Source of the DNA: Bryum argenteum
Taxonomy: Eukaryota; Streptophyta; Bryopsida; Bryales; Bryaceae
Assembly: GCA_037043015.1 (NCBI GenBank)
Contig: CM073324.1
Coordinates: 22,088,097-22,152,096, forward strand
Direction: 5' to 3'
DNA length: 64,000 bases
The position numbers were made by a program, and so were the translations under genes. Below are positions 36,010 through 48,635 of the stretch, piece by piece; within the stretch, counting starts at the first letter, position 1; each line of letters begins with the position of its first letter. Below the pieces are notes generated by a model that ran no database searches, was not told the DNA's origin, and worked only from the letters and a program-made list of their open reading frames with translations.

Positions 36010-37772
36010 GACATGTAGTTTGTTTTACTTTGTAACATCGTGATCTTTTAAACCGCCGGTTGAATTACGGTGCATGAGGTGTCGTTGGAAGTGGGTTTTT
36101 TTGTAAAATTGTCGAAAACAATCGAATCACGAATTGGGTTGACGAATCCCAAAAAAATTGAATTTCAAAGTATTTATGGCTCCAAAAATATTGGAAATTA
36201 TTTATTTGAGCGTGGCAACGCTGCAGGGGCGTAGTAGTACTCTATAATGTTTGCATGTAAGTACATGGTACTATTGCATGGGGAAGATATTATGTACCCA
36301 TAAGTGAAGATTACTATTGCTCCATTATAGGACATGCTTCATTTCAGACCACTCTACTATAAAAGAAGCAAATCACAGCACATTCAAAAGTGTAAGAAAA
36401 TCTTATAGTTATTTCGGTTGTGTGAATATTGAATTTAAAATTGTAATCTCCAAATGCATGGGAATGCTTATTCTGAATAATATAGAATATATAATTGTGT
36501 CGTCGTCATGTAATTGCTATTTTTATTTTTTCATTATATGTGGGAATTTATAAGTATGCAATTGTAATGATTTGAACTCCAATAGTGTGATGCATTGTGT
36601 CAATGTTAAGTGGTTGTGCTAAAGGGTGTAAAACGTTTTCTCTTTTGAAAGATTAGGCTCTCTTAGTCGCTTTTCCATAAATTCTCGAATGTAAACATGA
36701 CCTTTAGTACTAAAAATTTATTAGGTGTTCATGCCTATACACTTACTTCAATTTTAGTTGCTTAACTTTTGAACTCTCTTTGTAGATTTGAGTTTCTTAA
36801 AAGCCTATAATCTAATATAACTTAATATTGATATAATTTAAAAGTACATTCAAATTATTTTTTTGTCATTTAGAAGGGGTAGAGATATTTGCGACTAGCC
36901 GCTTGTTGAACTAGATTTGACTGATGTTTACGCAATCTAGAAAATCAAAATTCTTTACAAATTTTTTTGCGCAAAAAATGTGTGATAGTCTTGTCTTGAA
37001 AACCGCGGCGAGAACCAACATGATTGTGAATTTGTTTCCACCCATGGTATAGTAGGTCAGAGACCCCTTTATTTACGCTACATGTTCAACCAAAATACAA
37101 AAATGCAGTATTTGCTTAACGAACAATAGGCTTCATCCATCGGCGTTTTGTAAGATTCAAGCGCTCTTTCGATCGGGGCGGAGAAGGCGACACCAAGTGC
37201 CGAAGCCCAATATGCGTAGCAAGATGAAAGTAAGATTGAGATGGAGAGAATAGGTATTTTCAAAAAAAAAATTTGAATTTTTTTTGCAATCTCCTAGAAA
37301 ATCATCTTGTTTCTTATGAAAAATAGTCTCAAAAAGTTTGTCCTTGATTTCCCTTTGCATCAGCAAATAGAGACCATTCATTCATACATTCAGTGCAAAG
37401 AGAACATTTATTATTTTGGCTTAATATAAGCAAAAACCAATAGCATTGGTGACATGTCTAACACAAGTGCCGTGGAGGATGTATAGCTAATATAGGAACC
37501 TTTAAGACAAGATTTAATTTTGCAAGTAATTTGGTACAAACAATTGAAATCCAAACAAAAGGATTGGAACTTGCTAATAAAAAAGTAAAAAAATAAAGCA
37601 ATGCCCATATAAATTGGCAGTTTATGAACAAAGGAAACTTTATTATTTGCATTTTGTGCCAAAAATAAATATCTAAATTTTTACATGAAGCTAAAAGAAA
37701 AAAAAATCTACTTTAAAATAAAAATATAAAAAATCCAACTTTTTCCATTTTTCAAGCTTTATGGGATTTTTT

Positions 37773-37775
<3 letters not shown>

Positions 37776-37853
<78 letters not shown>
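37776..37853. repeat. (TA)n microsatellite, about 39 units
   Basis: Uninterrupted TA dinucleotides. Confidence 0.95.
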
Positions 37854-37857
<4 letters not shown>

Positions 37858-38311
37858 TTTATTATCTTATATTTTTTGGTATTTGTACCATCTTCTAAAC
37901 TTTCATATGAGGGCTCTTGAACGATACCAAGGGCAACGCTTTGGATTGGCTCTCCAGGGAGCTTTTCTAATTTATGGTACCAAAGAGGTTCTGCAACAAA
38001 TGATGTCCGAATTGTTTGTTCTCTTTTCTTATGAAGGAAGCAAGGCGAAAAGCTACAAGCGCTCATCCGTGAAAAAAATAAAAAAAGATTTTTGTTGCAC
38101 CCTCCTTTTTACATAATAAAATTCTTCATGCAGTAGTACCATGTACTCACTCCAAACATAATAGGGTATCACTTTCAGGCACCATTTTAGGAACACGTAT
38201 ATTCCTAACTTCAAAAACTCATCACTCATTGTAAAAGAGTTCAAAAATGATGATTCCACTCGCACTAACTTTCTACTAATTTTCCCCATGCACAAAAATT
38301 ACTTGCACCGG

Positions 38312-38390
38312 TAACATCCTATAGATTTCTATAACATCCTATAGATTTCTATAACATCCTATAGATTTCTACAACATCCTATAGATTTCC
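38312..38390 (+). repeat. 20-bp tandem repeat, four units
   Basis: Four copies of AACATCCTATAGATTTCTAT; the last diverges at its end. Confidence 0.9.
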
Positions 38391-38860
38391 CGTGCAATTA
38401 TTGGCCACCTGATTATAAAGAAGCTCAAGCAAGGCAATTCAAGAAAAGCATGAGGGCTAAGGTAAAGGGACCCATTCCTGACCGGGGACCCATAACCGAT
38501 CAAGCCCAATTCCTAGATTTTGAAAGAAGAGATGTACCTCATTTGTATATTTGAGCTGTGATAGACTTTAGGCTCCAAGCAACTTTTCACTTTAAACAAT
38601 TATAACTATTTGAATGATGCAAATAAAATCACGAAACTTTTTGTATTCAACAAGAACCTTATGTTTGCACACATGAAAAATTCTAAAAAAATATATACTT
38701 TAATATGTTATGCTAAAATCCTTAAGTGGTCGGTTATAGGTGCCTCTACCTTATTCTGGATGGAACAATGCCTCACTCACTTGAGGTAGTTTGACGAGCA
38801 GTTGGACATTCTCGGTGCCAACTTAGGGTTTGCTTTTTCGTGAATTTGTTGCAAAGAAGG

Positions 38861-39915
38861 CCGGAGGAGGAATTAGGACCCACTTTCATCCAACTCCCTG
38901 AAATTCCGTTCAATTCCATTCTAATTCCGTTCGATTCCATCCATTGTGGGGGCATTCTTCACCGCCTGGGGATTCCTATAGCCTCCCGCTTCCAACCATG
39001 GTTGTCTCGTATTCGCCCTGTGATGAATTCTGTGAGATCCATGGGTACAATGCTATAATCTGGTGGCACACATTCTTATGAATGCATCTTGAACAATGAC
39101 AACATTAGCAGCAACAGCATTTCCTTCTTCGTGCAGACGATGATGACACTTGTAAGTATCAATCACTGCAAACTCTCTTTTCATGCATCATCATTCCAAT
39201 TTCTTGCAACCCTAATTGGGTGGGAGTACTTCGGGCTCCAGATTTGCCAGCACAAGGAGAGCGCAGATGGACAACGGATATCACTCTGATCACTCAAGGT
39301 ACGTACCACTTTCTCTCCATGACATTCTTTTTGTTTCAAGTTGGAGATTCAAATTATACTGATTACCGAAGAATATTGCATGTACTTTATGAAAGGTTGT
39401 TTTCATATGACGATGAATTCGGTGCTGTTAATCATAGCCCGAGTAGCAACGACATTCATTGTTTGAGCAATCTCGGATTTAAATTTTTTTTCTCTTTCTC
39501 CACTCTAAGAAAAGTATGTCTTCGGTTTTGTAAGTGGGTCAAGATGATTTTCATCAGTACGATGGGATAATTTTAATTGTATCAAGAGCAAGCAATTCAG
39601 ATGAAGCCAAATCCGATATCATTGTATGTGCTGGTCGAGAGGAAGTCACAATATGATCGACTCTCTTGAGTAAGTTGCTTCCTTTTGATGCTGTTTGCAT
39701 CGATATGCAGAGCTCGGAGTCACTGGAATCGTCTCATAAACTGCAGCCTTTGTAAGCCCGATCAGGTTCGTAGATTGCTCATGAAAATGATTGTTTCCAT
39801 TTTTTACTGCATAGATAGATAGATAGATAGATAGCAAGTGGGCAAGGTGAGGTTACTCGTCTTTTGTTATGGTACTTCTTACAGGACGTTGTTTATGTAA
39901 CGCTGCCCGCTGGCG
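38861..39915 (+). other. Probable 5' leader and leader introns of the TRF-like gene
   Basis: Contains donor-like AAG-GTACGT at 39298 and acceptor-like TTACAG at 39881-39886, and a short frame from ATG 39271 (MDNGYHSDHS). A short (GATA)n lies at 39812-39835. No independent gene recognised. Confidence 0.4.
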
Positions 39916-42900
39916 ATGCTGGATGCTACAGAGGATCATGGCAATGATGAAAGGCCTGCCTCATCAAGAAGGGAGGGGTCCTCAGAAGCTGTCGGCGATC
40001 GGAGGATATACAAATTGGTCAAAGTATGGTTCTTCTCAAAACACATATAATCTCCTCACTGTTGCTTTCAATCAATTGGACTTCGATCTTATGTGCATTC
40101 GCTGATTTAGGGTAATGAGGAGGTGCTACCCTTTAATTGGAGTGCGGCATGAGTTTTTTGTTGCTTTCTTAATGTGCACATAAACAGCTCAACGTTTGCA
40201 GGTTGGAGATGATGGATCAGTTCTTGCAGCTACAGAGGATGACGTTTTCCAGTCTCTCATCGGAGAGCCAGATAATGGGCTGTCTCCTTTGGATCCGGAC
40301 GTTAGCGATGCCGTAGAAGATGATGAGGACAAGGAGGGAAGTGATGATCTTGCTTCAGATGGGGGCGATGATTCCAGCGTTAAGGTCAACAATAGTAAGC
40401 TAAACTCTACTGCATTTCCATGTTTTACACTCTGCATGTGCCCTCATATACTGATGTAATGACGTCTCTTGTGACAGTTCCAAGTCAAGACCTTGCTGTT
40501 GAGAGACAGAAATTAAAGGCCCAGATTGAGGTACATTCTTAGTATCCTCCACACTTTTCTTGAATTTGTAGGAATAGTATCTCATCTCGATTTTTCGTAG
40601 CATGCAGGCTTTGTTGCTGACTTCCCAGCATGCTTTGTCTGAGTGTGCAGGTGTTGGACTGTATCTTGATGAGAGTGGATTTTGAGAAACAAAAGAGAGT
40701 CCATTCTGCAGAGAAAGAAGTAGCGAGTTGTCATGAAGGCAACTGCTCAACGTGCCTTAATCATAATAATAATGCAGGTGAAGTATCTGGGGATTGCAAG
40801 AGGCAACGCCGACCCAATCCAAAATACTTCGATTATGATGCTGGCGATGATTCTTTGATGAGGCCACCAAGCGGTTTAGAGCCTCTGCCAATTCCTGTAG
40901 CTTCTACTCGACGAGCTCGTAGAACTGCTGTAGTGGTTTCCCCACGAGTGACCTCCGGATGGGGCTCGCATCGGACATCAGGTCGTACTTACCGAACTAG
41001 TGCAGCTGCAGTTTCGCAGTCTAAGCCCTGTTGCACTCGACCACCAGTAGTGAGCAAACCGGCCCCAGCTACGGAAGGCTCCCTGGATAATTTATCAATT
41101 CGGGAGCTTCATGAAGCTTTTTGCTGCACTTATGGACGAGAAACCTCTGTGAAAGACAAGCACTGGCTGAAGCGTCAAATCTCGGCTGGGTGGATGATGA
41201 GACAACAAGACTCATCTGCGATTCGATCTCAATCTCACTGCAAGCTCACAAAGGCGAGGTTGAGTCAATCAGCACAGCAACCCCTCCCAGCTGCCGTAGA
41301 ACCAGCCCCTGTGAACGCTGGAGACCTCGATAGAGATGCTGCTAATGGAGCTAATGAGGTTGAACATCTACGGAAAGCATTCCGAAACAGGCTTGGGAAT
41401 AAATGCTTTCAGCGACGGGTGACTACCCCAGCTAGAGGTAGTCAAACAGCTATCTATGGGGAGGTAGTAAATACTGGTGAGTTTTCGAACGCCCTTTCTT
41501 TTCCACGTTATAAATCATGAGTTTTTCTTCTTTCATTTTTCCTTTTTTTTAATTATCTAATTCTGCAGGTGAGGTAATTGAAGGTAAAAGGCAGCGAAAG
41601 CCAAATCGGCGGTACATCGAGGATGAAGCAATGAATGCAGTAGCTTATTACGGAGGAGCAGAGTGTGATGGCTTAAATTCAACCACAAATTACTCCTGGA
41701 GAACCGTGGAAACAGATGGTGAGATGGGGAGACATGGCTCTGTACGAGGATCCACTCTACGAAACGTTTCCGGCAAAAAAATTTCTCCAATTCAACGGCC
41801 GAAATTCATCAGTATTGGCATGGTATTATTTTACTTCCTTCTGAGAAAAGTGCACAACAATACCCTTCTGTGCAGAAGCTTGAATATTCGTGTCTGATGC
41901 TCTCAGAAGCGAAAGGTCGGAGGCAGAGCTGCGAAACTTGTGAAGATGGCACACTCCACATCTCGTGCAGCACGACAAGATGCCGAAGCAGTCATTCGTA
42001 AGGCCAAGATTCGGCTCCCTGCTACACCTGACCTAGTAGAACCGGTATACCCTCTTTTGCAATGTTCCCTTTTTCAAGGTCACGCGCTTGTCACGAGTTT
42101 ATTGTCTCCTAACATAACACCATCATGCCATATTTAATTCAATTTGGAATCATTCAAGAAATCTGGACTACTGTAGATTTTGAAGTTTTCAATTTTGTGA
42201 AATGGTTACTATGCTAATTGAAGATTCGGGAATTTTTATATAATGGGGGATCTCGTGATGGAATTTTTTCTACTCGGTTCATATCTTGTTCACAGAGGCC
42301 ATGGGGAGCCCTGGAAGTAGTCCAGTCCAAAGTAGCAGCATGATTTGTCCTGCATACTGATTTTGGGGCCTCTCTGAGCTCTATAGATGAAGGTGCTTCT
42401 TATCAATGACCATATTTCTAGGTAGGACTTTTGACTCTGAGAGATGCAATGGATGGTAGAGGCTGTGATTTGACTGTGCCCTGAGTGGGGAAGGGAAGGT
42501 TGTTTGATTGTTGTGTCCAGAATGGCGTGGCTGAGGTGAATGGAGAATCGGGGATGAATGTAGCGCCATTTGATCCTTCAGGCGTAGGACAGGCGATGGT
42601 AGTAGATAGTCGAGGAGGGGAGAATGAGCAGCAGCAGGCAGCCATCGTGACTGTACCAACTGCGAATGGTGGAACCAGGCGCAAACACCACAGACCCTGG
42701 ACCTTGCGGGAAGTGATGAAATTGGTCGAAGGTGTGGCACGCTGTGGAGGAGGCAAATGGGCCGACATCAAGAAGCTCGCTTTTTCAACCGTTGGCTACC
42801 GGACGGCGGTTGACCTCAAGGTTCCCTACTCTCCTTCCTTTCTCTCACATTGTAAATGTTTGTTTTTCGATACCTGAAGCTCCCGAAGCTCTACAGATTC

Positions 42901-43733
42901 GTATCAGGTTCATGATACCGTATCATAGTTTTACTGTTCACCATCACCACACACTATGCCTTCGATGTAAGTGACGAGCAGATGCCGTGATTCTCTTATG
43001 TCAAGATTGTAGATCCAGTCTCATCGATTGTGGGAGCAATTCTCCACCAAATCAAGCGTATGATATGATATCATAGGTTGGATCCGGTGTAGGTTAGCTC
43101 CTGCAATTGCTGTTCGAAAAATTGGTGCTCTTTTCTCTGCAGGAGCAGTTCAGATTTCCTTTTAGTTGCTTCCCAAGATAGTCAAGTCAGTTTGGTGATG
43201 GATCAGTTTACGGGAGATTCTAAAGAATGTACCTTCTTCCTCAAACAACATCAATTTTTCCGTAGCCCTCTCAAGATCTTGAGGTTGCAACAGAATAATG
43301 TCGTGGGCCCTAATGTAGTTCTTCGTATGCAGGATAAATGGCGGAATCTTTTGCGAGCGAGTCGAGCTCAAGTACATCCTGCCAAGCAGGTGAGTTTTTA
43401 ACAAGATTTTCCTGGTCCTTTTATGAGCATAGTGCAACTCTTGAATCGTTGAAAAATCATATAAGCCACAGAGGGGGTTAGTATATGGAGCGGGCTTTAC
43501 TCAATTGTAATACTGTTAGTAGTATGATCGATTATTATACTCGAGTTAACCGAGTGATGTCAGTCTGGGGTGTTGCCTCTCAGGGAGAAAGAAAGAAGCA
43601 GTTCACAGCAGCTATCCCTGCTCCAATTTTAGCTCGTGTGCGGGAACTGGCGTTGCTGCCGACTCAAATCCCATCCGGCACCGTTTCTAGCAGCAGCACC
43701 AGCCGCAGCGGACGAATTGTACATAGAAAGTAA
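39916..43733 (+). CDS. TRF-like telobox MYB protein
   Basis: Exons: 39916-40023, 40202-40394, 40478-40530, 40651-41476, 41569-41822, 41907-42044, 42521-42820, 43333-43389 and 43584-43733, in phase, 692 residues. The end carries a single MYB domain: RKHHRPWTLREVMKLVEGVA, then GKWADIKKLAF, then the telobox VDLKDKWRNLLRAS split by the 42820/43333 intron. This signature binds plant telomere-type TTTAGGG repeats or telo boxes in promoters. The N-terminus is acidic (DAVEDDEDKEGSDD). The centre has two related basic motifs, KRQRRPNPKYFDYD and KRQRKPNRRYIEDEA. After the MYB domain comes IPAPILARVRELA, typical of the TRFL group. The start is uncertain: an in-frame stop precedes ATG 39916, but ATG at 39271 with an upstream exon is possible. 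Family firm. Confidence 0.85.
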
Positions 43734-44576
43734 GTAGGGAGTTGGCGGCACAAGCTTCAACAAGTGCATATATGGATTGCTAGACTTGGACCCTAGCTAG
43801 CTAGCTAGCTTGCTTGTCTTTGAAATCCTCCTTCAGGTAAAATGATACGACAATCCATGAGCAACAGGTGGTCCTTGAGCAGTAGTGTAATTTACATGAT
43901 TTAGTTCTACGCCCTGTTTGGTTTGCTCTTTTCTTGTGCTTCTGTGGTTGCACCTCATTTCTATTTCTTCCTTGCATTCTTTGATTTCTTGGCATTTCCA
44001 TGTACCTCTGCCACACGATTCAATAAGTTTTCCCGGAAAACCAGAGGCGAGATATACGAAGTAGCATGATACCAGAAGGATTCAAATTTGGAAACAAGAA
44101 TGTTGGTAGGTTCACTGAAAGTAAACGTAGATGTGGGTGCTTAGAGAAATGGTGACTTACGTTGACGTCTCTTTTTTAAGATGCTCGAGCCCTTTCGGAA
44201 ACATAAGAAGTCTGGAGTGTGATGCAAATTCTGATAAATTTTTATTGCAAGTTGGTTTTTTGAAAGTTTCAAAGATAGTTCCTGTTATTGAAAGGGTGAG
44301 TATCCTAGGGTACCCCTGAAATGTTCTTAAACATCTGCCTTAGGCCCTGCCTAGGTCAAGCTTTTTCACTTTTGGTTTTGTTGCCATTCTTTAACAATTG
44401 GTTGGTAAGAGGATTTCCAAGGCCAATGAGTCAAAAAACTTCAAACTATGAACTTATGGACCTTATGGACTTTTGAATTTCTATTATGATGTGGTAGGGC
44501 ACAATAATGTCATCCTCTAGACAAACCGAATCTCACAACATGCAAAGCAAAGAGAAAAGATTCAATGTAAATGGTC
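43734..44576. other. 3' flank of the TRF-like gene
   Basis: 3' UTR and spacer. A (GCTA)n run lies at 43795-43810. No gene seen. Confidence 0.45.
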
Positions 44577-45014
44577 TACACCTTCAATATACCTTCAACG
44601 GTCCACGACCTTGAATGGTCCTCAACGGTCCACGACCTTCAATGGTCCACAACCTTCAACTTGAAGGTCCTTGACCATCAACGGTCCACGACCTTCAACG
44701 ACCTTTAATAGCCTTTAACGGCCACAACCTTCAATAGCCTTCAACGGCTTCCAACGGGCACAACCTTTAACGGCTTCCAATGGGCCATGACCTTCAACAT
44801 GATCTTCAACGACCTTCAATGGCCTCCACGAGTCCATGACTTTCAACGACCTTCAACAACCTTCAATGGCCTTCAACGCCCTTCAATGTCCTTTAACGGC
44901 CTCCACCAGTCCACGACTTCAATGGCGCACCACCTTCAACAGCCTTCAACAACCTCCAACACTCCATGACCTTGAACGGCCCACGACCTTCAACGGTCCA
45001 CATCCTTCAATGAC
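44577..45014 (+). repeat. Degenerate tandem array with CCTTCAACGG core
   Basis: About 435 bp made of variants of CCTTCAACGGTCCACGA, with unit lengths mixed between about 12 and 24 bp. It ends directly against the TTAA element at 45027. Both strands give low-complexity frames only. Confidence 0.85.
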
Positions 45015-45030
45015 TTTTCAACGGCCTTAA

Positions 45031-45392
45031 CCCTTAAACGCCCAAGCAAGCCCGAGGGGCTTGATTCCAACATAATCTTCCTTGTAGCTCTCACTGTACC
45101 CAACTTTTCACTTATATTTTGATGTCAAACTGGTCACCTTCTTATGATGCATTCAAACAGTGATATTTTACAATTTAAATCACAATTTGTATGAATGATT
45201 TTGTGCTTTGAAAGGATTGTGGTAGGTAGGTTGGGGTTGTACATAACCTTGTAGGAGGTTGCAAGTTCATCATTGATTGGTCCATTCATGATGCCCAAGT
45301 TCAAAAAGTGCACTATTCATGATGCCCAAGTCAAAAAGATGCTGTGATCCAATTCTGGGCTGCCCGTTTTAGACCCCATGGGCGTTTAAGGG
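45031..45392. mobile_element. TTAA element, subfamily E, CCCTTAAACGCCCA ends
   Basis: 362 bp with flanking TTAA at 45027-45030 and 45393-45396. The TIR CCCTTAAACGCCCAAG is matched inverted at the right end with one mismatch (CCCTTAAACGCCCATG). Inside, a direct repeat ATTCATGATGCCCAAGT occurs at 45284 and 45313. No ORF. Confidence 0.85.
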
Positions 45393-45396
45393 TTAA

Positions 45397-46127
45397 ACAA
45401 TTCATTACCTCATGCAAATAGTGCCAATTCACTACCTCATGTAAATAGTGCTTTCAACTTCACCCACTTGTGCACATAAACAATGATTTTTTCTCAATGT
45501 ACTCAATGTAAGATTTGAGGGTGAATAGTTTAGTGAATTGATTCTATTACCGCTTCAGTTAAAAAGATTAGAACTTTCTTAGAGAAATTTCAAAACTAAG
45601 TTTCCACTTGAACGGGTCTCTCACAAGCTCCCTTGGCCACTCCACCATAAAACGTTTTACTTTCTTGAACCTAAATCGGTCAATTTCTGCAAAGGGATAT
45701 TTCCAGCGCCTTAGGCGAATGAAAAAAATGGTCCAGCTGGCAGACGAAAAGGGCCGAGGTGGCAGGAGGACGTGGACCCCAGAAATGCGCAACGGCCAGA
45801 CCCGGAAGACACGCGGGATAGCATAGCATATCACAGACGCCCGACGACGACGACGTCGCGCACGACGCCCCTGCCGACGCTAATAGCATTGCGCCCTTTT
45901 GCCCAGTTTGAAATTCCTCGCCATCGCTATCGCTCACTCATCACGTACCCCGCTTGGCAAGCTTCAATCGCTTCAACCCACATGCCCACAATCATGCTCC
46001 GCAGACTGGTTCCGTATTAGCATCAATGACAGGGTTGGAATGGTGGAGCCGTTGGAGCCGATTCTGTGATTAGAGTGCGGGTGCAGGTGCAGGGTCAGTA
46101 GTGCGGGTAAGTGGGTGCGAGTTTGCC
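45397..46127 (+). promoter_or_regulatory. 5' flank of the GRAS gene
   Basis: G/C content rises from about 45760 towards the start codon. Expected to hold the promoter and leader. A direct repeat TTCACTACCTCATG occurs at about 45403 and 45428 (diverged). No gene recognised. Confidence 0.4.
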
Positions 46128-48635
46128 ATGTTGTTTCCAGGGGAGTTGGACGAGGTGTTCCGCCTCCCCGCTGTGCGCACCAGGCGGCCCGAGGGGAGAT
46201 CCATTAGCCCCTCCCCCCACGCTCAACGCAATGTGGGTAGCCCGCATCCCGGGACGCCCACATCCGGGAGTCCCCGCGTATTATCTCCAGGGAGGTTCGT
46301 CTTGAAGAAGGGCCGCACGGAGCAGCTGTCCGATATGGCTTCCCCCAGCTTTCGACGAGGCGATGCCGAGTGGAGCGGCGATCAGGGGGAGCCATCTGCT
46401 GGTTCGGCAGCGTTTTTTCCCAGCTCATTGTGTCCTGGGACTCCCACTCGGCAACATTACCCTCTTACGGCGCCCTCCACTCCGTTACAGCAGCAGCAGC
46501 AGGGGTCTGTTCCTTCTACTCCGTTGCAGCAGCAGCAGCAGCAGCAGGGGTCTGTTCCTTCTACTCCGTTGCAGCAGCAGCAAGCGTCTGTGCCTTGTAC
46601 TCCGCTTCAGCAGCAGGATGTGAAGAAGTGCATGCCAATGTCGGAGCCTCGGTCTGTGCTTGATTTAACGATTAGTCCCTTGCAGCACCAATTGCCGACC
46701 ATCCGTGCCACGCTTCCTCGAAGGTTTCGGGAGTCTTTTTTGGATCATAATGTGGTTCCTGTGAGCACTTCGCCGCGCGTGCTTAACTTTGAGGGTTGTG
46801 GATCACCCAGTGCATTGTACCCAAGCCTTACGAAGACTACGACCTGGGCGCCCGATCCCGGTTACCCGACCTCCATCACGGCACAGAAAGTGGGAAGGAA
46901 TGAGGATGGCCTGGTGGCGTCGCAGAGCTTCAATTCAAGCCTGGACGAGTGGGAGGCTGCGACCACGACATCCACGCAGCAAAACCTGCGCGCGAAGCAA
47001 TGGATGGCGTCGTTGCTGGAGGATCTGCAAACAGGAGACGACTCGACTCAAGAGACTGAGGAATGCACCACGCCTTTCACTCCGGGAGTCGATTCGTGCT
47101 CGCCTCACTTCCTTGCTTTCCAACGCGGCTACAGCTCGCCCTGCCCTAGCGATTACACGGGCGACGACAATCCGGGATGCAGCAGTGGTTTGGAGTATTT
47201 GCAAGTCGAGAGTCCCGGGGACACGCCTCGTGGAGGTGGCGATGACGATGCGCAGGACTCTCCTGCTGTCGTGGGTCACGAGCTTGTCACGCTTCTCATT
47301 GCGTGTGCCGAAGCAGTCTCGACTCAGAGCTTGAGCTTGGTCAACCATCTGCTGCAAAAGCTCGGCGAGCTTGCCTCCCCGGATGGAACCGCAATGCAGA
47401 GAGTCGCTGCTTATTTCACGGAAGGATTGGCATGCCGAGTTGCACACCTGTGGCCTCACATCTACCAGCCCCTTCCCGTCGATTCCAGCCTGAATGATGA
47501 AGAGCTCCAAACCGCATTTCACTTGCTCAACCACGTCGTGCCCTACACCAAGTTTGCGCATTTCACGGCCAACGACATCATCTTGCAGGCATTTGAAGGC
47601 GCTGACCGCGTTCACGTCATCGATTTTGATGTCAAGCAGGGCCTTCAGTGGCCTGCACTGTTCCAGAGCTTGGCTGTGCGGGAATGTGGCCCTCCCTCCC
47701 ATATCCGTATCACTGGTATGTGTCACTCATCTCTCTGGAGATTGTGCAGGACCAATTTCCAACACCACAGAATGCCAGTCTTTATTAGTCTCCGCCTCTC
47801 GTAGCCCTCCCTCCCATTGGTACGTAAGCCATAGTTGTGTCACAAGCCTTCCCGTGTTTTAGGGTTCCTCGAAATCATACATGGTTTGATAGGTCAAAGT
47901 TGCTATGTTGCAGGAATTGGTGAATGCAAGGAAGATCTTCTGGAGACAGGCGACCGGCTAGCCGAGTTTGCGGAGGAGTTCAACATTCCATTCGCATTTC
48001 ACGTGGTGATAGACAGGTTGGAGGATGTGCGACTATGGATGCTACATGTGAAGGAGAATGAAGCAGTGGCAGTGAACTGCATTTCACAGCTGCACCGGAT
48101 GCTATACGACTCAGGGGATACCATAAAAGATTTTTTGAACGTGATCGGGAGCACGAAGCCGAAAGTGGTGGCGGTGGTAGAGCAAGAAGGCAGTCACAAC
48201 AGCTCACAGTTCGAAGGCAGGTTTTTGGAGTCGCTGCAATACTATTCAGCCATTTTCGATTCTTTGGACGCCAGTCTTGCGAGAGAGAGCAGTGCTCGTG
48301 TACAGGTAGAGCAGCTATTTGCACGTGAGATTCGCAACATTCTGGCCTGTGAAGGTCCCGAAAGGGTGGAAAGACACGAAGACATGACGAGATGGCGCTC
48401 GCTTCTCACCCAATCGGGCTTCGTCGCCGTTCCTCTCGAAGACAGTGCCCAGACACAAGCACAGATTCTTCTCCGCATGTTTGATTCTGAAGGGTACACT
48501 TTGACGGAAGATAAAGGCGCTCTTACGCTTGGATGGATGGAGCAACCTCTCTTCACTGCGTCGGCGTGGAGGCCAGACAAAGATTTTGTGCCCTCGGGGA
48601 CAAGCTTGGTTACCAATGACAAACAACCTTCGTGA
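46128..48635 (+). CDS. SCL28: GRAS-domain transcription regulator, SCL28 type
   Basis: Two exons, 46128-47715 and 47914-48635 (198-bp intron, phase 1), 769 residues. The first 370 residues are low-complexity: proline- and serine-rich, with four STPLQQQ-type modules rich in CAG-coded glutamine and many S/T-P sites. The GRAS domain starts near residue 385: VTLLIACAEAVSTQSLSLVN (LHR I), VHVIDFDVKQGLQWPALF (VHIID), then across the intron GIGECKEDLLETGDRLAEFA, LHVKENEAVAVNCI (LHR II), VEQEGSHNSSQFEGRFLESL, YYSAIFDSLDASL (PFYRE region), AREIRNILACEG, and a SAW end with TLGWMEQPLFTASAW. VVDRLEDVRLWMLHVKE-type wording marks the SCL28 group, which in Arabidopsis acts at G2/M and sets cell size. Start at 46128 gives MLFPGELDEVF; an earlier GTG is not used. 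Intron position and length are ordinary. Confidence 0.93.

Larger units (their letters stand above)
36190..38860. other. A/T-rich spacer
   Basis: No gene recognised. Includes the (TA)n microsatellite at 37776-37853 and the 20-bp tandem repeat at 38312-38390, both listed separately. Confidence 0.45.

Noticed and set aside
46935..47726. 263-codon open frame on the minus strand
   Set aside because: It is antisense to the GRAS exon and open only because of that exon's codon use; it has no family similarity.
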